From Pullulanibacillus pueri (GTDB lineage Bacteria; Bacillota; Bacilli; Bacillales; Sporolactobacillaceae), in the NCBI RefSeq assembly GCF_014639255.1, contig NZ_BMFV01000003.1, positions 1 to 64,000 of the forward strand: a stretch of DNA of 64,000 nt, in the 5' to 3' direction. The position numbers were made by a program, and so were the translations under genes. Of this stretch, positions 63,383 through 64,000 are shown piece after piece (position 1 is the first letter of the stretch; each line of letters starts with the position of its first letter). Under the pieces are notes generated by a model. It ran no database searches. It saw only the letters and a list, made by a program, of their open reading frames with translations, and was not told where the DNA came from.

Positions 63383-64000
63383 TGAAAAGAAAATTCCCTT
63401 GGTTTTCATACCTGGTTGTTATTATTGGCGGTATCTCGATGATTGTTCCTTTTTTGGACATGGTATTCACCTCATTTAAAAACCAAAAGGAACTTAATAG
63501 TCTTAAATTTTCATTGCTTCCAGAGCATTATCATTTTGATCATTTTATAACTGCTTTTCAAGAATTAAATATGGGACGGTTATTTACCAATAGTATTTTA
63601 GCGACTTTAGGTGTTACGGTACTGGTGTTGCTAACGAGTACACTAGCAGGCTATGCCTTGACAAAAATTAGATTTAAAGGTCAGCAAACACTTTTTAAAT
63701 TTATTTTAGCCACAATGATGTTCCCGGCATTTTTATTTTTGATCCCCAACTTCTATATTACTGTTCATTTTCCTTTAGTTGGAGGAAATGATTTATTCGG
63801 TGAGGGAGGGAATGGTGGACTTGCTACATCAGTCTTGGCTTTGATTCTCCCTTTTTCAGTTAGTGGGTTTGGGATTTTCTTAATGCGCCAATTTGTTATG
63901 ACCATTCCAGATGCTGTAATAGAAGCAGCGCGAATTGATGGTGCATCAGAGTTTCGTGTGTTTTGGCAATTGGTTATACCGATGACATTACCAGCAATGG
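63382..64000 (+). CDS. ABC transporter permease, MalG type (cut by the window end)
   Basis: ATG 63382 overlaps the partner's TAA. The 206 residues visible start MKRKFPWFSYLVVIIGG, have several spans, and carry the EAA loop IEAARIDGASEFRVFWQLVIP near the edge; roughly 80 residues should follow outside. Completes the importer of the murR operon. Confidence 0.9.
   Translation, partial: MKRKFPWFSYLVVIIGGISMIVPFLDMVFTSFKNQKELNSLKFSLLPEHYHFDHFITAFQELNMGRLFTNSILATLGVTVLVLLTSTLAGYALTKIRFKGQQTLFKFILATMMFPAFLFLIPNFYITVHFPLVGGNDLFGEGGNGGLATSVLALILPFSVSGFGIFLMRQFVMTIPDAVIEAARIDGASEFRVFWQLVIPMTLPAM

Noticed and set aside
1-64000. tRNA, rRNA, riboswitch or prophage genes
   Set aside because: No cloverleaf ends, rRNA stretches, known riboswitch cores, integrase or phage structural genes were recognised on reading; a covariance-model scan could not be run.

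Overview
The window looks like chromosome of a spore-former-type Bacillales species: moderately low GC, strong GGAGG-type ribosome sites, sigma-A promoters (TTGACA-N17-CATAAT and similar), cre-like catabolite sites, and proteins close to Bacillus subtilis XylR, MurR, AlaR/AlaT, XylA and XylB. The genus cannot be fixed from the sequence alone. No rRNA, tRNA, CRISPR, prophage or transposase gene was seen. Almost the whole window is a carbohydrate-catabolism district of about 55 protein genes, interrupted by non-coding dispersed repeats.

Layout. 1-5.6 kb: a LacI-family remnant, an LplA/YtcQ-type oligosaccharide ABC importer (lipoprotein plus two permeases), a DUF624/YesL protein and a VOC protein. 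5.7-9.9 kb: alaR-alaT-like pair; a MATE exporter and its MerR regulator, with a textbook MerR operator-promoter between them. 10.2-14.2 kb: two Gfo/Idh/MocA oxidoreductases, an unknown membrane-anchored protein and a short-chain dehydrogenase. 14.2-15.3 kb: non-coding repeats. 15.3-21.3 kb: GntR and AraC regulators, two SDRs (one lacking key residues), a mandelate-racemase-family dehydratase and an RraA-fold aldolase. 21.6-25.9 kb (minus): sugar ABC importer and mannonate dehydratase UxuA. 26.3-28.0 kb (minus): VOC protein and XylR.

28.1-42.7 kb is the xylose region. XylR is divergent from an ABC importer whose promoter carries a xyl-type operator; a second strong promoter with a 21-bp palindrome precedes a run of Gfo/Idh enzymes, TIM-barrel isomerase/epimerases, a ThuA protein, xylA and xylB, followed by a further TIM-barrel/Gfo/Idh operon. 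No glycoside hydrolase is present here, so an oxidation/elimination route for glycosides feeding xylose to XylA/XylB is a reasonable hypothesis.

42.9-55.7 kb: CapA-like protein, a 460-bp element with terminal inverted repeats, a BcrA-type ABC exporter, an SGNH hydrolase, a small unknown protein, a CdaR-type regulator with glcD-glcF and a BadF/NagK-type kinase, then another Gfo/Idh plus TIM-barrel pair. 55.7-56.6 kb: repeats. 56.7 kb to the end: a MurR-AmiE-like-deacetylase-NagZ-ABC importer operon that appears to be a peptidoglycan-recycling cluster in which an ABC importer replaces the PTS and the two hydrolases lack export signals. The last permease gene runs off the window.

None of the four sugar importers carries its own ATPase; they probably share an MsmX-type ATPase encoded elsewhere.
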